The position numbers and the translations under genes were made by a program. Shown piece after piece: positions 26,001 to 39,406 of a DNA stretch of 64,000 nt; position 1 is the stretch's first letter, and each line of letters begins with the position of its first letter. Source of the DNA: Panonychus citri (lineage: Eukaryota > Arthropoda > Arachnida > Trombidiformes > Tetranychidae). Location of the stretch: contig NW_026515450.1 of NCBI RefSeq assembly GCF_014898815.1, positions 310,001 to 374,000 of the forward strand, in the 5' to 3' direction. The notes beneath the pieces are model-generated. The model was not told the origin of the DNA. It made no database searches and saw only the letters and a program-made list of their open reading frames with translations.

Positions 26001-28239
26001 TTTAATTAACTAAGGGATTCTCCCTATTAATTAACTTACAGTAGTGATTAAAACTTTCTAATCCCATACTAACTAATATCCTAAACAATTATCATATTAC
26101 AATTAACCACACCCAATGAAATAATTGTCTCGATTATTATCAATAATTAACAGTATCTATTGATTGAGAAAGTAAATCAATTAGATGATTGTTTATTATT
26201 ATGATATATCGTTTTAATTGTTGACGTCAAATCACAATGTAAGCAAATTTATATCAATTAACTTTCGATCATCAATCAAGGTAATTATTATATTAATTTT
26301 TTTTCTTCCGAATTTTCAACAATTTAAACCAAAACCAACCTACTTGATATTGATCATTATACAATCAATTGTGTAACCAATTGAAAATTAATTATCAACA
26401 GTTTTCACTAATCGTCTAATTATGATTTACCTTGATAGATAGAGAGAGAGAGAGAGAAATTAACTAAACAAAGTCAACCATTAAATATGATGATTAACAA
26501 TTAGCTAATTTCTGTTAATGAAACTACTGAACTTCAATTTGTTCAAGATGAAAGTTTCATGATTAAAACTTTATTTCATTGATAAAATGACACAAAGAAC
26601 AATCAACAATTAGATGATTGTTTATTCTGAATGAGAAATGTATTCCAACTATGAAGATGATTAACTATCTTAATTATCATTGACAGATTAATGACACAAG
26701 TTAAATTGTAAATCATTTCCTGGCTTTTAAATTAGCAGTTTAAATTGTTACGATTTCAAGGTTACCAATGTGTTCAGACAAACATGGAAAACTATTTACA
26801 GACTAAATTAAAGATAATCTTTAATTACAAGACCAGAACAAAATTGCTTAATCATCTTAATCCTTAATCTTGATCCTAATCTTTTCCAAACCAAAACAAT
26901 TACAACCCAATTACATTATTATTATTATTATAACAATTGTATTGGAAACAATAAGAAAAGATATAAGATTTTAGCAGAAATAAATGATTAAATGAGTAAC
27001 ATTTGAACCTTTAAACAAAAAGATTGCGGATTAGGATTAGGATTAAGATTATTGTAAACAAAAAAAAATGCAATTGAAATAAACAACAAACCAATTACTG
27101 GACTAAATCCAAATAAATTGTTTATAAATAGCTTGGTAACATTATGATTATCATTATTATCATCGAGTTGATTATTGCCTTAACTGCGATTCAACAATTT
27201 CATCTGAGGAGTCGCCCAAGAAGATGATGATGATGATAAAAAAGTGAGAGACTCAGATCGCATCTTGAGAGAGAAACTTATCATCTTCATCTTCATCTTC
27301 ATCTTTAACTGTAACTTTATCATGAGAACCATGAGTCTACCCTGCATTTCAAATACTACACCCAAAAGCATTGGGATGATGATGATGATGATCAATATCA
27401 ACGCTCGTACTCATTATTATCTTCATCATCATCTTGAGAGCATGATGATGATGATAAGGAAGATGAGAAATAACAAGAATTCCAAGCTCATCATCCATCA
27501 GATGAATATTTTTTTTCTCTTCATCTTTTTTTTTCTAGGAAGTGAACATTTGATTCAACTTTTTCTCTCTTTATTATTTACAATTTGATCATTAATTGTG
27601 ATGATTAAATTGTTACTAATTTTTAATGCTGAATCACTTATTTGATATAAATTCAGCTACTGGATTTGATTACATTCACTTGATTGTTGTTATTTACTAT
27701 CAACACGATTGACATACAAAAAATATTGATCAATTTTCCTGGAATATGAAAACTTTGATTGTCAATCAAAGTGAAACTCAATCAATTTATATTACGATGA
27801 ACAATTAGATTTATAAACAGAAATTCTGGTTAACTATTAAATTAAATTGTTGAATAAAAGTAAAATTAATTTTGTTACTCACTCAATTGTTGACAATATT
27901 GTTGAGAAGAAAATTAAAATCCTATTAGATTAATTGTATTAGAAATGGTGTTGAAATGATTGTTAAATGTTTAATTTGTCCGAAGAAACAAAAACAATCA
28001 ATTTAAACAAGTTGATTACAATTAACTCACAATTGTACAAAAATAATCCAAGTTAATTGTAACTATTTGGTAACTATGATGATCAACAGACAAACTCAAT
28101 GTAAAAGCAACAACAGACAAAAACATCAAGTAGTTTTTTCATCATCATCTTTATTTATCATCTTCTCTGTCTTCATTTATCATCTGTCTCTTTCTCACTC
28201 ATCCATCTCACTCACATCTTCCTCTTTCTACCTCTTTCT

Positions 28240-28276
<37 letters not shown>

Positions 28277-31200
28277 ATATGTCTCTTCCCTATCATCCTT
28301 ATCATCAACTCATGTCAATTTTCATGAATGAAAATAACATTAAATATGAAAGAAAGTTTTTCCAATCCTATTGGTGTTAATTATTAATTATGAAAGAAAA
28401 TTAAATTAAATTATCTGAGAAATTAATTCAGTTAAGTTGAGTTAATGACGATTAATTGTAACTCGATGATTTTAACAATTAACCTTCATCGTGAAAGGTT
28501 AATCACAATATGATTTGACAGTTACAATTATAATATTATCAATCAAATTGATAATTAACCAATTTGATTGTTGATTATTTGATAAAATCACTTTATTGAT
28601 TTGATTGAAAACTATTAACACTTGATTGAAATGAAATGATTAGCTAATTAAATGGTTCATTGGTCCAAAAAGTTGAAATTATTATTAGTAAATTGCTGAG
28701 GGTTTTTAACAATCAGAAAAACAATCAAATCTAAAGGGAAACAATTAACATTAACTATTGTAATTTATTCTTGATCGTTTTAATTGTTTACACATTGATT
28801 AAGACATCGTGATTATGATTAAGATAAATGCTTGACACTCCTAGATTATTACTAAATTGTTGTAACAATCATACTAACAATTAAGTCACAACAATTTTCA
28901 CACTTACAATCAATTATAAGACATTAAATTAATTGTCTACTAATTTAGTAAACAATTTAATACTGAAAATTGTTTGATTATGATTGAATATATGAAAATT
29001 ATTATTAAATTGTTACTAAATTTTGTTGTTGTTGTTGTAATGATTATCATTAGTTTATTACTTTAATTATGATTGAATGATAACAATTTACTTAATCATT
29101 TTTGATTCATCATAAAGTGAATTTTAATTTTAATGATTGTTAATCATGAATTTGTGTTGGTTAATCAAGACAATTTATTTTTATGCATCGTGACTTTGAA
29201 TAACTTGATTATCGAGATGATTAACTCGGAGGTGTTATGCCCCAGTGGGTGGTTCAAATTAATCCACAATTAAATTATCACTCTAACAATTAACTGATTG
29301 TTAACATAATCCAAGTTTTATGATTAAGTTAATTCAATGATTTATTATTATCATTCTGGTTACTAATCAATTCCAGCTTGATGGTTCCTTTATATCAACA
29401 ATTAAACGACACAAATTTTCACGCTTATTATATACAACTAATTGTTCACCTTTTAAATCAACAATCAATAATCATTAATTAGAAATTAACTTATTAATTG
29501 TTATCTCATTAGTTGATTTTTCACTTTTTCCCAATTCTTAAATTACTCCAATTTTAATCAAACAAATCAGCAATTGAATATGAAACACTTATTATGACCA
29601 TTTACTCGTCAACAAATTGTACAATTAGTTAATTGTCTCAACAATTAAAAGAAAAGTTTTTTTAATTCTTGTTTCTAGTTCCCTCTGGTGGTAGAAAAGG
29701 TAACTAGAGCTTCTATTCTCTACCGTTAGATGTCACAGTGATACAGAATCTCTTTCAAGGTTTAACAATTAATTTTAATTCAATTTATTGATTGATGATT
29801 AATTGTTGGTTTTTCATTTGATAATAAATTTACCTAATTTAGATGAGTCCTTTATTTAGCCTCAACATGAAAAAGCAAATGATTAACTTATAAAACAATT
29901 GAGAGTTTGAGTTACCAAGTTGAGGTTAATTCAGTTTTGTTTTTGTCGTTTCAATTACTCACAACAATTAACCTTAATTGTAAACGATTAAGACGGAAAT
30001 TGTTTAATTTGATGACAAAAAGTATTGTAGCAAAAAGAAATGTATTCATATAAATAAGATTGTAAACTAAAATAATAACAATTTACAACCTTGACGGTGA
30101 AAACTGGTGAAAGTAATTTAATCAGTTAATCAAGATTATTACTTGATTATTGATTTGAAATAACGACAAGTTTTCCAGCTAATTTAAATATTTAAGTTAA
30201 TTGTTTGAATGTAAATCAAAAGATTAACCTTGACAACGATTATAACAAATAAATCGGCAAAAAGGTAAAAAACAAACAATGACAATCATTAAGCCAACTG
30301 ATTTATTACTTATCATAAATAATGTATAATATCAATCGAGTTGATTGCAATAAGGTAACGACAATTAACTGTAAATATTGACCTAAACAATTAAATGAAA
30401 CCAAAAACCAATGAATGGACAAAGAATGAGTAACATACTGGACAATGAAAACTGGACAGATGATGATGACAAACAAAAAGTGATGAAGACCAATGAAAAG
30501 ATGGAGAGAGTTGAATGAGGATAAAGATGAGGATGAGGATGAAGATGAAGATGAGGATGAGGAGGAAGTTGATGATAGTATAGTGACTAATAAACACGAG
30601 TGATAAATAGTAATCTTGATAAACAAAATTGCGATCAGATTAGATTATCGATCAGACTAAATAATATGATTAATCTAATTGGTTTATGAATAAATTGATC
30701 GTAAAGCCAAAAATTCAATCAACCAAATTGATTTGCAACAAAATCAATGACCAACCAACCAAAATGAATCAAAAGTAACCCGAAATTTGAACTGATTTAA
30801 AACTACAATTGTAATCAACTGAATGAAGAAGACAATTAATAATTGAATGAAGCAATTAACAGGAAAAAAATTCTCTCCCAATAAAATTAATACAACAATC
30901 TAATTGTTTTTGAAAAGTTTCTGTGAATGTGAATCTTTTATGTTGATATTCATGGTTAATGTTATATTTATATTCACAGAAAGGAAAACATGAATGAAGA
31001 TGATATTAGTTTTAGTGGAAAGGGAAATTGATGATGATGAAAAGAAAGAATAACAAAGAGAAGATGAGATGATGAGAAAAAGAAGAAAATTCTCTTGTAG
31101 AACTTTTTTTCTCTCTCTTTTTCCTGTCACTTCCTTTTTCGGGTTATGATTTTCAATGTTATCCATTTAATGTCTCTGGGAATTAACCATAACTGAGGAA

Positions 31201-34200
31201 TCATATATTTCCCAGCCCTCTGTCTCTCTCCAATTGTAATCTAATAACATTGTGCTCGGTGTGTCCACTTTGGAAACTTGTCAAGGTGTAACTTTGGGCT
31301 GGATCGGAGGGAGGAAAAGATGAGGATGAGGAGGTGATGATAATTGTCAACAAAGTCTCTTTTTCATCATTCAAATAAATCATCATCTTGCCTGTGGACA
31401 TTTATCACCATTGTAATCATCCCCGAATCGCTTTGTCTTACTTATTACTTTTGTCTCCAATGTGAATTAGTTAATTGTTGTTGCTTTGTTTTTTTCTCAT
31501 CCTTTTGATTGTTGTTGGTTAACCAGTTTTTTTTATATTATATACAAATCATTGTTTCCAGAATTAAATTGCCTAATCTGATTTAGATTTAATTGTTTTC
31601 ACTTTATGGAAACCTTATCAAGTAATGTTTGTATTCAATTTCATTTTAATCGCCATTGATTTATGTTAATTGTGATCAACAATCAAGCTTTCTTGTTGTT
31701 GTCATGTTATTAAAGGGTTGATATTGAATATCTTTCAACCAGAATTTTTGTTTCTTTTTCTGTATTACCTTGACCATGACAGAGATATCAACATGATATG
31801 TTAATCTGAATATGAAGCATCATCATCATCGTCATCATCATCATCAGTTTTATCATCACGATGAGAAATGAAAACGATAAGGATGATAATGAAGATGAAA
31901 CAAATACATTTGAAACAATAAGATCTGAAAATTATGTCAGAATCCAATTACGTTTTCGTAGGTAAATTTTATTCATGGTGATAAAGAAGATGATGATGAT
32001 GAGGAAGATAAAGAGAGAGAAAGATGATACACTCAATCATCTTCTCACTCTCATCATCATATTTCTTTGAGTCTTTAAACTTTGTCTCTGGATGATGATG
32101 ATGAGGATGATGAGCTTGAAGAGATGGCAACTCATGTGTAAAGTTAAATGTATTTTGGTTTGACAATTTTTTTTTTCCTCTTCTTGACAAACTTGAATTC
32201 AAATGTTGTTTTTTAAATTGTTGCAATTGAAATGATGATGATACACAATTGTAACTTGAATGCTTAATCACAATCATCATAATAATGTAATAATAATAAT
32301 GATAAGGGTTCATGATTTAAATTGCAATTAGATTAGATTGTTATAATTTTTACTTTTTTTTCTGGTAAAACTCAGGCAAAGAAAATAATTTTCACCATCA
32401 AATTGAATATGTATTTTTTTTATTGTTGTAATTAGATGATGTGTTGTTAGTGTTATCATTTTATCGTGATTTATTCATTATCAACAATTTACCAGGAATC
32501 AATTGTTGTTTCTGATTCAGTAATAAATCAACATGTTAATCAACAAGCTTGTGATTAACATTGGTTATGAGTTTTCATTTGAGATGATGACAAAAGATTG
32601 AGAAAAAAGTTTTTCTTTTACATTTCAATTCATTGTAAGTTCTGAAAATTATTTCATGTTGACTGTCATCCTCATCTTCATCCTTGTTGTTGTTGTTGTT
32701 GTTCAGGAGTTCAGTCAACTAATGATGATGATGATGATGATGATGAACACGCAAAGGATGCTCAGGGTGGGGATGATGATGAGGATAAGGTAAAAATAAT
32801 CAACTGTTTGTTTGTTGCCAAAAATTTTCCTTCTTATGTGAACAATTTTTCCCTCGAACTGAAAAAATTCAGAACTCGAAAAGTTCAAGTTCGTTCTTAA
32901 TCATCATCAGATGATGATGATGATGATGAACCATATTCCACCCACGTAAACTTATATTATCTTAACAATTTAAGATGATTTCAAGTGTAACCCATTCAAT
33001 TTAATTACGTTGAGATTAAATTTTGTTGTTTACTCATTAAGATGTGATGATGATCAACTTTTCTATTCGCTAATTGTTCACAATTGATTTACTATTTAAT
33101 CCACAATTAGATTACAATATCTTTCTGTTAATAATATTGTTTTAAAGTTTGTTTTGTTTTCAACTTTTCTTTCTCGATGATAATTAACTGTGATAATCAA
33201 ATGTTTCCATTGGTAATTAAAGGCTCAATTTCATGGATAATTAAACTCATTCCTATTCATCATGTTGAAATCATCACTAAACAACAATTGACTTGATTGT
33301 GGACCTTAATCACTATGAATGTTAATTATTATCATGGATTCAGGATGAGGAAAAAAAATCTCACCAGAATTCAGACTCAAATTAGTTGACAATTAACTGA
33401 ATATTCATATAAGTTAATATCTTCTGGAAACTAAATTAACAGTAATCATCTGGTTATTAAAAGCTAATCTGATATTAAATTGTCATAATTTAGGTTAACA
33501 ACAAGACACACAAATGATTACTTGATATGGTTAGTTAATTGTCCAATTTAAATATTCCCAATAGTTAACACATTAGATGAACAATCAACCAGCAATTAAC
33601 CCTTTGATTTAGTTACTTGTAACTCTCATATTTATAACAAGTTGTTGCTGTTGATTAATCAATTTGCAACTTGATTTGATTGTTGATGACAGATTTAAAT
33701 GGTAAACAGTATTGATTAATTTAAATTGTTTTGATTAATCGTTAATCACTGTACTTAATTACCATCATGATTTTGTTAATTGTTGATTGTAAAGAAACGC
33801 GAGCAGGAAAAAAATATAATTTTCTGGTTAATTCATTTTCTCGTTGGGAAATGTTATCATAATAATAATTAACTAAATCAAATTAACTGGTAAACTAATC
33901 AAGATGATGATGATGATGGATGATAAAAACCAGATGATGATGAAAAGTTTTCATGATGAATATGAATTTACATGAATGTGAAAAACAAATTGATTACCAT
34001 GAAAACTTTTCATGATTAAGATGAAGTAACATTTGATTGTTGATTAGTGGGATTGATTATGATTGAATCAAAGGTGAGATTGATTTGATAATCTAATTGT
34101 CACCGTTGTAACAATTTAGAAGATGATTATTTAATCAGATTAATCAATTACGTAGGAAAATCTAACAATTCTGGTTCTGGTTAAATTAACACTCTAAGGG

Positions 34201-37200
34201 AGGAGTTGATTTAGTAATTTGATTGTTGATGAGTTGATTGTGATCATTGGGTGGATTTTAATCAAAATAAATTGATTACCATTGTCAGTTAGGTTTGATT
34301 TTAATTTAGTTGATTACGTTGATTTATAAAAAAAGGCAAAGTAACCAGAAAATTTAAGACCAACAATTAACAAATTGTTACAAAAAAGGGTTATCATAAT
34401 TTGTAGATCTTAATTATAACTATTTACATGTTAATTGTTGTCTCTTAATTGGTCCGGTGAACAGTTTACAAACTTTTTCAATTGTTTCAATGAAACAATT
34501 TAGTTAATTGTGTAAAAATTTACGTTCCTTTGAAACTAAATTAAGTTTCCAATCATTTGATTGTAACCTTCACCTTGAAGGTAACACCTTGTTCAAGGTT
34601 TAATTGTAATTAATAGATTTAATTAACTAACTAACTTCCTCCTCCTTAATCATAAATTAACCATGATTACAATTATAAATTGTTATGATCATGATTTTCA
34701 ATCATCATTATCACCAATGTGATAGTATTAATATAATTAACTTTTCTTTGTTAATTATTTTCATAGTGAATTAAATTTCTCACCGTTTGATTGTTACTTT
34801 TTCTTGATTGTTTACAATCAAGAAAAGGGAAACAGTTATAATCTGTAAATTGTAATCAAAAAAGCATGTTAACCATTAACAATCAACTGATTAAACAATG
34901 GTCATGATAACAATCAAGCTAATCAAATATTTACAATGTCTGATTAACCCTTTGAAAGTTTTGATTAATTGTAATACTAAAGATTACAATGATTAATGAT
35001 CATGATAGATAATTATGATAAACCTAACAATCAGTAAATCATCAACAATTTAGATGAAACAAATTGTGAGATGAAGAGTTAAGATAAAAATGAATAAAAA
35101 AGTTGCCATAATTTTGGATAACATAATTACACCCGAATATTAAATGATGAAGATGATGAGTTATCTTCATCATCTCAAGATGATAATGATGATAATCTTG
35201 ATCATCTTCATCATCAGCATCTTCAAGTGTCTTCAACATCATTATGATTACAATCATAATCATCTCAAGATAATATTTAATTTGTTTCATATTAGAGATG
35301 AAGAAAAAAAGTTTCAACTTGAATTCACTTGAGTTCTGGTTTATCTTCATCATCTTCATCTCGATTCTAATCATCATCAAGATGATTAGTCTTCAATGAT
35401 TGACAGTAATATAAATCAATGGTAAGAAGATGAGAGATGGAAATGAAGAGGGAGGGACTGGTGGACATGATGATGATAATGATGATGATGATGATGATTT
35501 AGATTCGTGAGAAACATGAAAAAGCTTCTGATACAAAAAAAAGTAAACTGGAAACTTCAGTTGGTCAGTTGGGACATGATAATGTTTCCGATAGCTGAGG
35601 ATGGACATTGAATCAGATGAGGATCATGATGAATGTTTAATAACAGCAAGAAAAATCAAAGTTTTCCTCCTACAACTCATGGTCATCATCATCTTCATCT
35701 CCTTGACATTTGACACTCACATCAAATGATAACAATCAATGATTATTATGGTAATGATGACAATCAGATAGTCAAGGTGAGGAAGAGAAAAAAATTCCGT
35801 CTCAGAACCAGAACCGGAAATACAATTGTATAAATTTCCTTGTCCATGTTAACCTGGTCAACTCTCATTCTAACAAGAGGTCAACTTTTTTTTTCAAGGG
35901 TCAAGAACTTACCTTTCACTTGAACTGTTATTATTTTGATTTCCACCATTGGAATTAAATTTATCCTTAAGTAGATCATCATCATTATGATCATAGATTA
36001 GTGTCTCAACCATTGACCCTTTAGATGAACCAAATGAAACTCTGAGGATGATAAAGTTTTATCAATAATTAGGTTGTTGTAAATTTACATAAACAGGAAG
36101 CGGAAATGATGCAAAAATGATGAAAGATTAGTTTGAGGATTAGTGCTGATGGATTGGAATTTTTTTTTCTCTCTCTCCAATAAACTGATTAGATCAGCTA
36201 ATTCTCCTGTTTTCTAGCTTAATCATTAACAATTTACAATTTTTTCTGTGTATGATTTACTTTTATTGATTTATTGATTGACTTTTTTGACTGATTGTCA
36301 AACTAAATTAACAGTTTATGAGTTAATTGTAACTTACTATTGTACCTTAAAGTTTTATTACTTACATAATATTAATGTAATGGTTAATCAATTGATTAAC
36401 CATCATTGATATGAAAGTTTTATTCTTGATAATGTTTGTTATGAAAGTTTCATGATGATTAACGACAAACAATCAATTGATTGACAACTGAATCAACTTA
36501 ATATCAGTAACTTGGTGAATTTTGTTTCTCTGTGTAAACTTTTTTTTACTGTTATTTCTGGTAAAACAATTTAGGTCAGTTGATTGTTTTACATCAATGG
36601 GATCAAATATTTTGATTACAATGGTGATTAAATTGTAATCAAATGATTGATATAAGGTGTGGATCATCATGATGACCTACTCATGAAGTAGGAGGAGGAG
36701 GAGGGAGATGAGGTGAAGGCGGAAGATATAAAAGTTATCACATAGGAAGTAAACATGTAAACACGAATTGGGAGAAAAAATATTTTGGGTTCGATTTCAT
36801 TAGAATTTTTTTGTCTTATCATCTCTTTTATCATCATTCTATCTTCATAGATATTTTTCTACATCCATGTCTCTCTCTCTCTCTCTTTCTTTCTTATCCT
36901 TGGCCTTTACCATAGTCGAAATGTAGAGCAGAGAGTGAGTGAGAGAGAGAGAGAGAGACAAGGAGGAAGGAGGAAGGGGAAGTTCGAGTAGAGATCGATA
37001 ATTTTGTTCTTTCTATTATTGAACATAGACTGAGCTTCCAAATGGATGTAAACATTTGGGGTATTATTTTGTACTCAGTGTCTGAAGATTGAGGACCTTT
37101 GGGGTGGAGGATAAGAGGATGAGGAAGATGGAAGATGAGAGGATGAAAGAAGAAGAGGAAAAAAAATTCGCTTTCCTTTTTTTTCTGGGCTCGAACTTGT

Positions 37201-39368
37201 AAAATGTACTAACCTTTTCAGTACCGGGCTTTTTGACCGAGCTTGACGCCGAGATTTATATATCCCATGTTGATGGTGATGAGACTGTTGGTGGTGGTAA
37301 GGTTGGTGGTGTGTTGTTATCATTGTCGGTGGTTGTGAAGGTGGAAAGGGTTGTGTATGTGGAGCGATTGAGATTGAAGATGTTATTCCGTTTGTTATCA
37401 TTATTTCATCTTCTTCTTCTTCTTCTTCCTTTTTACCACAATTTCTTCCTCCAACTTCATCACCTTCACTTGAACTTATAAAAAATTTTTCACCTTTGTT
37501 TTCATCTTTTCTGATAGTTGGTGAAATAGCATCAATTCCGTTTCCGTTTGTTTCATTATTATTGTTATAAGCTGATTCTCCAATTGTTGACACCGGTACA
37601 GTTGATGGACTCATAAGATTTTTGTTTTCCTCTTCTTGATTAAAATGATGATGAATGACTAAAGATAATTATATTATGTTGATTGTTGATTATTATCATT
37701 TACCAACTGAATTACGATAAGAAAAGTTGAATTTATGTGACACCGAACAAAAAAATTTTCCTCCTTCTCTTTGTCAACTTGTGAACTGAATGTAATATAT
37801 TATTATTATTACGATGTTTACATTGAGAAAGATTTACTCTGGAAACTGAGAGTAATAGTTACCAAGCTGAACCGAATCACTGAAATTTCAAGTGAAGAAA
37901 AATCCGAAAAGAGAAAGAGAAAAAGAAAGAGATTCAAAGTTCGAGCCTTGTGGCGCCATCTCGAGTTTCGAATTTGAAAATCACGAATTTATTATTATTT
38001 TCACTTTTTTCATATTCAATACTCTTGATAAGTTTTAATTTCAACAAGAATAATATTCATATATTTTAATAATTATTTTAGTTACACTTGATAACAAATG
38101 CTTATTATTATTCATTTTTTTCGTCATCATTTTGATGGATAATTTTTTTTATTAATCCGATCAGATAAACTTTAGTTTTATTGAAAAGTTTGATATTAAT
38201 CACAAGGGAAATAAACAGTAATATATAAAATGGAAAATTAATTTTACTAATCAACGATTAACAGATTATCTTTTGGTTATTTTCTCAATAATTATAGTTA
38301 ATCAATTCCAAGGAAAATGTGACAAGTCGTCGGAGAACTTGGTTCGGCTAAAAGATGGAGAGAGAGAGAGATGGAATTAAAAAATCGAAAAGTTCGATAG
38401 GATAAAAAGTTCTTACCACATGAATTATCAATCGTAACCTTTGACAGAGTCGGTGAGTTATCGGTATTAATACGATTACTCTCAGGTAGGATTATATTAT
38501 TTTGCTAGAAAGAGAAAAGAACAAGTTAATTATCATTTTGTTTTCGATAAAGAAATTTACCTTTACAGGTAAGATGAATTTTCCTCTGTGAGAGGTTTTT
38601 GTGGACGATATTTTCCTATGTAACATGAGAGTACAACAAATACCATAAGAGAAGATTAGAAATATAATAAAATCAAAGCCAAGGTTCCCTTTGGGTCCAT
38701 CTTCATTTGGATGCATCTCCTCCTAAGAAACACAAGCAATTAAAACTGATTGGCCAATAGTTGATCAATCCAACGAGAAAATGATAATAATTACCAATGA
38801 ATTATTGATAAATGTATGAATAATTGTTAATCCATTGGTACAGGGTATCACCATGATCCAGGGTAGAAACATCCTTCTACTTTCCTATGATAATAAAATC
38901 CCAAGTGACATCGAAGTCCAGATAAATTTGATATTCAGTTAAATTGTTGATGAGCAATTAACTTTTACTTACAACACAAACTCCTATGATTAATAATACT
39001 GATGATAATAAGCTCAGTGTACAAAAAAAGATCACCATGAATCCTAATGATATAATACCTGAGATTATATATGAAAAAATGTTCGATATGAATAATAGAA
39101 TTGAAAAAAACGTTCTATTTTGCATATAATCGATATTCTTACCGAAAATTTTCTCACTCGATGCCCAGATTGTTCCACCGGTAACAACTGTACAATAGTA
39201 AATCTGTTGGAGTTTTGAGAGTAAAACAAAAAGAAAAAGAAAACATTGAATCGAAGATGAAAATAATGAAAACGAAGAAAAACTTTATTCTAAATTCATT
39301 GAAATTCTGAATAATAATAAGCTCTTTTCTTCATAGTGTACATGACATTCAATTTATTAAGTGTCTAG

Positions 39369-39406
<38 letters not shown>

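Larger units (their letters stand above)
16490..35912 (-). other. Giant intron (19.4 kb) of the tetraspan/CaaX gene
   Basis: Bounded by a GTAAG donor at 35912 and a CAG acceptor at 16490. I see no convincing nested gene. It contains many GA/CT tracts (for example 18178-18200, 18978-19000, 20027-20055, 24092-24112, 25496-25515, 26437-26457), triplet repeats (28241-28277, 32684-32703, 32722-32746) and three groups of CTCF-like words (21286-21329, 24477-24493, 29681-29737). Open frames inside it are short, low in complexity and mostly Ser, Met or Ile runs created by triplet repeats. Confidence 0.65.

Noticed and set aside
28067..28327. Poly-Ser frame around the TCA repeat
   Set aside because: The protein is a direct readout of a (TCA)12 microsatellite with no conserved flank, start context or splice partners.
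30306..30626. Minus-strand poly-Ser/Ile frames
   Set aside because: Two overlapping frames of the same triplet repeat; low complexity and no supporting signals.
31201..31401. Minus-strand frame (SFPPSDPAQSYTLTSFQSGHTEHN...) behind a pyrimidine-rich CAG acceptor, looking like an extra exon in the giant intron
   Set aside because: Its open frame does not fit the phase-2 junction between the exons at 35913 and 16489; in the required frame a stop comes after about 18 codons, and no good donor follows.
35042..35608. Several short Met/Ile/His-rich frames on both strands
   Set aside because: They mirror GAT/ATC-rich DNA and overlap on opposite strands without coding-like composition.
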